Part shown: positions 60,375 through 62,000 of the stretch, one piece after another
Layout of the letters: each line of letters begins with the position of its first letter
Numbering within the stretch: the stretch's first letter is position 1
Assembly: GCF_000003815.2 (NCBI RefSeq)
Contig: NW_023365758.1
Span: forward strand, 9,760 to 71,759
Direction: 5' to 3'
DNA from: Branchiostoma floridae
Lineage: Eukaryota > Chordata > Leptocardii > Amphioxiformes > Branchiostomatidae
DNA length: 62,000 nt
Translations under genes and position numbers: made by a program
Notes under the pieces: model-generated
Told to the model about the DNA's origin: nothing
Seen by the model: the letters and a program-made list of their open reading frames with translations, nothing else
Databases searched by the model: none

Positions 60375-60445
60375 CCACCGCGCGACTTCGGCACTGCCCC
60401 CATCACTAATGAGGATGATCCAATGATTGTCAGTGTGGATACTTT
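60375..60445 (-). repeat. Inverted copy of 53564-53635
   Basis: Reads CACTAATGAGGATGATCCAA then TGATTGTCAGTGTGGATACT. It adjoins DNA paralogous to the sequence upstream of ZNF-A (TCCTTGTAGACCTTGCGTTA; compare 6745), so this marks where the ZNF-L duplicon begins. Confidence 0.8.
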
Positions 60446-60673
60446 GCGAGTATAAGTGGAGTCCTTGTAGACCTTGCGTTACCGACAGCGTCACAGGGAT
60501 ATGCCTACGTAAGTGAAAAGTCCCAAACACATCTTTGATCGAGCAGGCTGATATGTTTACATGGATTTCCTTTTAGAGCTGTTAAACCAGCAAACATACA
60601 AACAGACAGCGTTAAAAGCGTTGATTAAGCAGTGAAATAAAGTTACATCGTTGTGACATGATAAAACATTATG

Positions 60674-60852
60674 GGTAATCAGGTATGTCAACTTTGACCT
60701 TTGACCCTCACGGTGCACAAGGGTCAGTATGCCTTTCCGCCATCTTGATTTGTTGGAATATCACGTAAGGTTCATTTGCCTTCAGTTTGAGGCCATTGTC
60801 AAGACATTTCAACGCATCAGCATATAATCGACCCCATAAACTGGTAGGTGAA
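60674..60852 (+). promoter_or_regulatory. ZNF-L promoter and first exon
   Basis: GTAATCAGG, a perfect DR1 core TGACCTTTGACC (60695-60706), GGGTCA, YY1-like CCGCCATCTTG (about 60737) and donor CTGGTAGGTGAA. It is the closest copy to that of ZNF-A. Confidence 0.65.
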
Positions 60853-61311
60853 ACCCTTTTTTTACTGCCCGTGTGTGCTCTTCGTCTTCTAATTGTTTTA
60901 TACTTTAGAAATAATGGTTCTTTACCAGAACTAGTAAAAGTCAGATCATGTTTGGGGAGGGGGATTACGACGTAAATGAGTTGTAGGCATTGACAAAGTA
61001 TATAAATGCAACGGTTCGATGACTCTTTGAATTCTGAAGCATTTTGCAATGGGGGCGGGGTCTTCCTAAATTGTTGCACGTCTGTAAATGCGTGTGTGTA
61101 CTAGCATGTGTGTTTGAGTGCATGCGTGTGTGTGACTGTGTACATGCATGTTGTGTATCTTTATGCATTGTGTGTGTGCGTGTGTGATCTTGGATACGGA
61201 ACAGGCTTCTATTCAATATTTACCCCTGTTGTGGGATAACAAAAAGTATGGGACTACTGGGAGTGTTTGCTATCTTTAAATTTTAGATGATTTGTTGTTC
61301 TTCATATAGAA
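60853..61311 (+). other. ZNF-L first intron
   Basis: Matches the ZNF-A intron (GGCGGGGTCTTCCTAAA; GGATACGGAACAG; identical last 80 bp to the acceptor TTCATATAG) but lacks the MITE found at 7426-7570. Confidence 0.8.
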
Positions 61312-62000
61312 ATGGACCAGAAAAACAGTGAGATTGCTATGGACCCCAGGAACCAGACAAACAGCAGCGACAAATCAGACACGGGAAAACAGCAGGATGA
61401 AAAGGGGGGCATCCCATATGGGGAAAAGATCAGAGAAGAATCTGATCATCCTAACCTACAGGGTCAACAAACAAAGCAGTTAGACAGACTACCGGTGAAA
61501 CGCACCAGGGTTAAACGCTTTGTGTGTACGGAATGTGATTTTCGGGCAGCCAAAAAATCTGAACTATTAAGGCACACGAGAAAACATACTGGTGAGGAAC
61601 CTTACAATTGTGACCAGTGTGACTATTCTGCTGCACACAAAGTTTCTTTAGACCTTCACATCACTAAGCATACTGGAGAAAACCTATTTAGGTGTGAAGA
61701 TTGCGGATACAGGACTGCTTACATGTCTAATCTAACGGGACACGTGAGAACACATACAGACGAGAAACCCTACAAATGTGATCAGTGTGACTATTCCGCT
61801 GCACGGAAGGGAAACTTAGACCGACACATGACTACACACACCGAAGATAAACCCTACATGTGTGGAGAGTGCGGGCACACGTCGGCTGATAGATCTGCCT
61901 TAACCGTACACATGAGAAGGCATACAGGTGAGGAACCATATAAATGCGACATGTGTGGCTATTCTGCTGCAAAGAAATGCCATCTAGAGTCACACATGGC
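61312..62000 (+). CDS. ZNF-L, C2H2 zinc-finger protein, 3' end beyond the window
   Basis: Open for 229 codons to the window edge. It starts at AAATGG after TTCATATAG. The leader MDQKNSEIAMD is that of ZNF-A, but about 10 residues after it are missing and RTRVKRF precedes the first finger. Five full fingers and a sixth in progress are present. Linkers are unusual: TGEEPYN, TGENLFR, TDEKPYK, TEDKPYM, TGEEPYK instead of TGEKP, and finger 5 reads GECGHTSA. Such linker changes can weaken DNA binding, so this paralog may be diverging or relaxing. Probable nuclear DNA-binding protein. Confidence 0.92.
   Translation, partial: MDQKNSEIAMDPRNQTNSSDKSDTGKQQDEKGGIPYGEKIREESDHPNLQGQQTKQLDRLPVKRTRVKRFVCTECDFRAAKKSELLRHTRKHTGEEPYNCDQCDYSAAHKVSLDLHITKHTGENLFRCEDCGYRTAYMSNLTGHVRTHTDEKPYKCDQCDYSAARKGNLDRHMTTHTEDKPYMCGECGHTSADRSALTVHMRRHTGEEPYKCDMCGYSAAKKCHLESHM

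Overview
The window is animal nuclear DNA, most likely from a lancelet (Branchiostoma). Genes have introns with canonical splice sites. The 3' exons of a chordate-type angiotensin-converting enzyme (ACE) lie at the left end. The rest is a tandem cluster of C2H2 zinc-finger genes whose fingers alternate between GECGYRTA and DQCDYSAA types, embedded in LINEs, tRNA-derived SINEs and miniature inverted-repeat elements. The species call is an inference from these features. Six runs of N break the sequence.

Layout. 1-3.2 kb: the last recognisable exons of an ACE-family peptidase on the + strand, with introns full of mobile elements (a SINE, a repeat with a hammerhead-ribozyme-like core, a MITE, and a MITE nested in another). 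3.2-6.9 kb: gene-free repeats. 6.9-38.5 kb: eight + strand zinc-finger loci, called ZNF-A to ZNF-H here. Each has a conserved TATA-less promoter/first exon, a GT-rich intron and one large second exon that starts immediately before AAATGG. 39.9-40.5 kb: an orphan promoter/first exon (locus I) ending at an assembly gap where the cluster flips orientation. 41.7-48.9 kb: two - strand loci, ZNF-J and ZNF-K. 49-60.3 kb: two nearly identical PHD-endonuclease-RT LINEs in opposite orientation, enclosing older LINE relics, a SINE and a 95-bp palindrome-bearing satellite. 60.7-62 kb: ZNF-L, a close relative of ZNF-A, cut by the window end.

Condition of the array. ZNF-A, B, H, J and K look intact. L is open as far as it goes. 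C has lost its usual start codon and carries a 3-kb LINE in its intron. E has a decayed last finger. F has an in-frame stop. G has a 4-nt frameshift. D is split by a 1.4-kb transposon and has a further 1-nt frameshift. This is birth-and-death evolution in progress. Promoter, exon, 3' ghost fingers and intergenic spacer were duplicated together, and spacer types sort the loci into D/F, B/G/H and A/E/J/K.

Most notable signal. Two foldback-type elements (22013-23439 in the coding exon of ZNF-D, 47873-48635 in the intron of ZNF-K) are built almost entirely from short perfect hairpins around CACTGG/CCAGTG. They share the terminal motif GCAANNCTACGAAA and are each flanked by an exact 9-bp target duplication. 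Their internal units differ by family (CAGCACTGG versus CATCACTGG). Also of interest: the zinc-finger promoters carry a DR1-like nuclear-receptor site and a YY1-like site, and the resident LINE carries a perfect DR1 plus a YY1-like core near its presumed 5' end.
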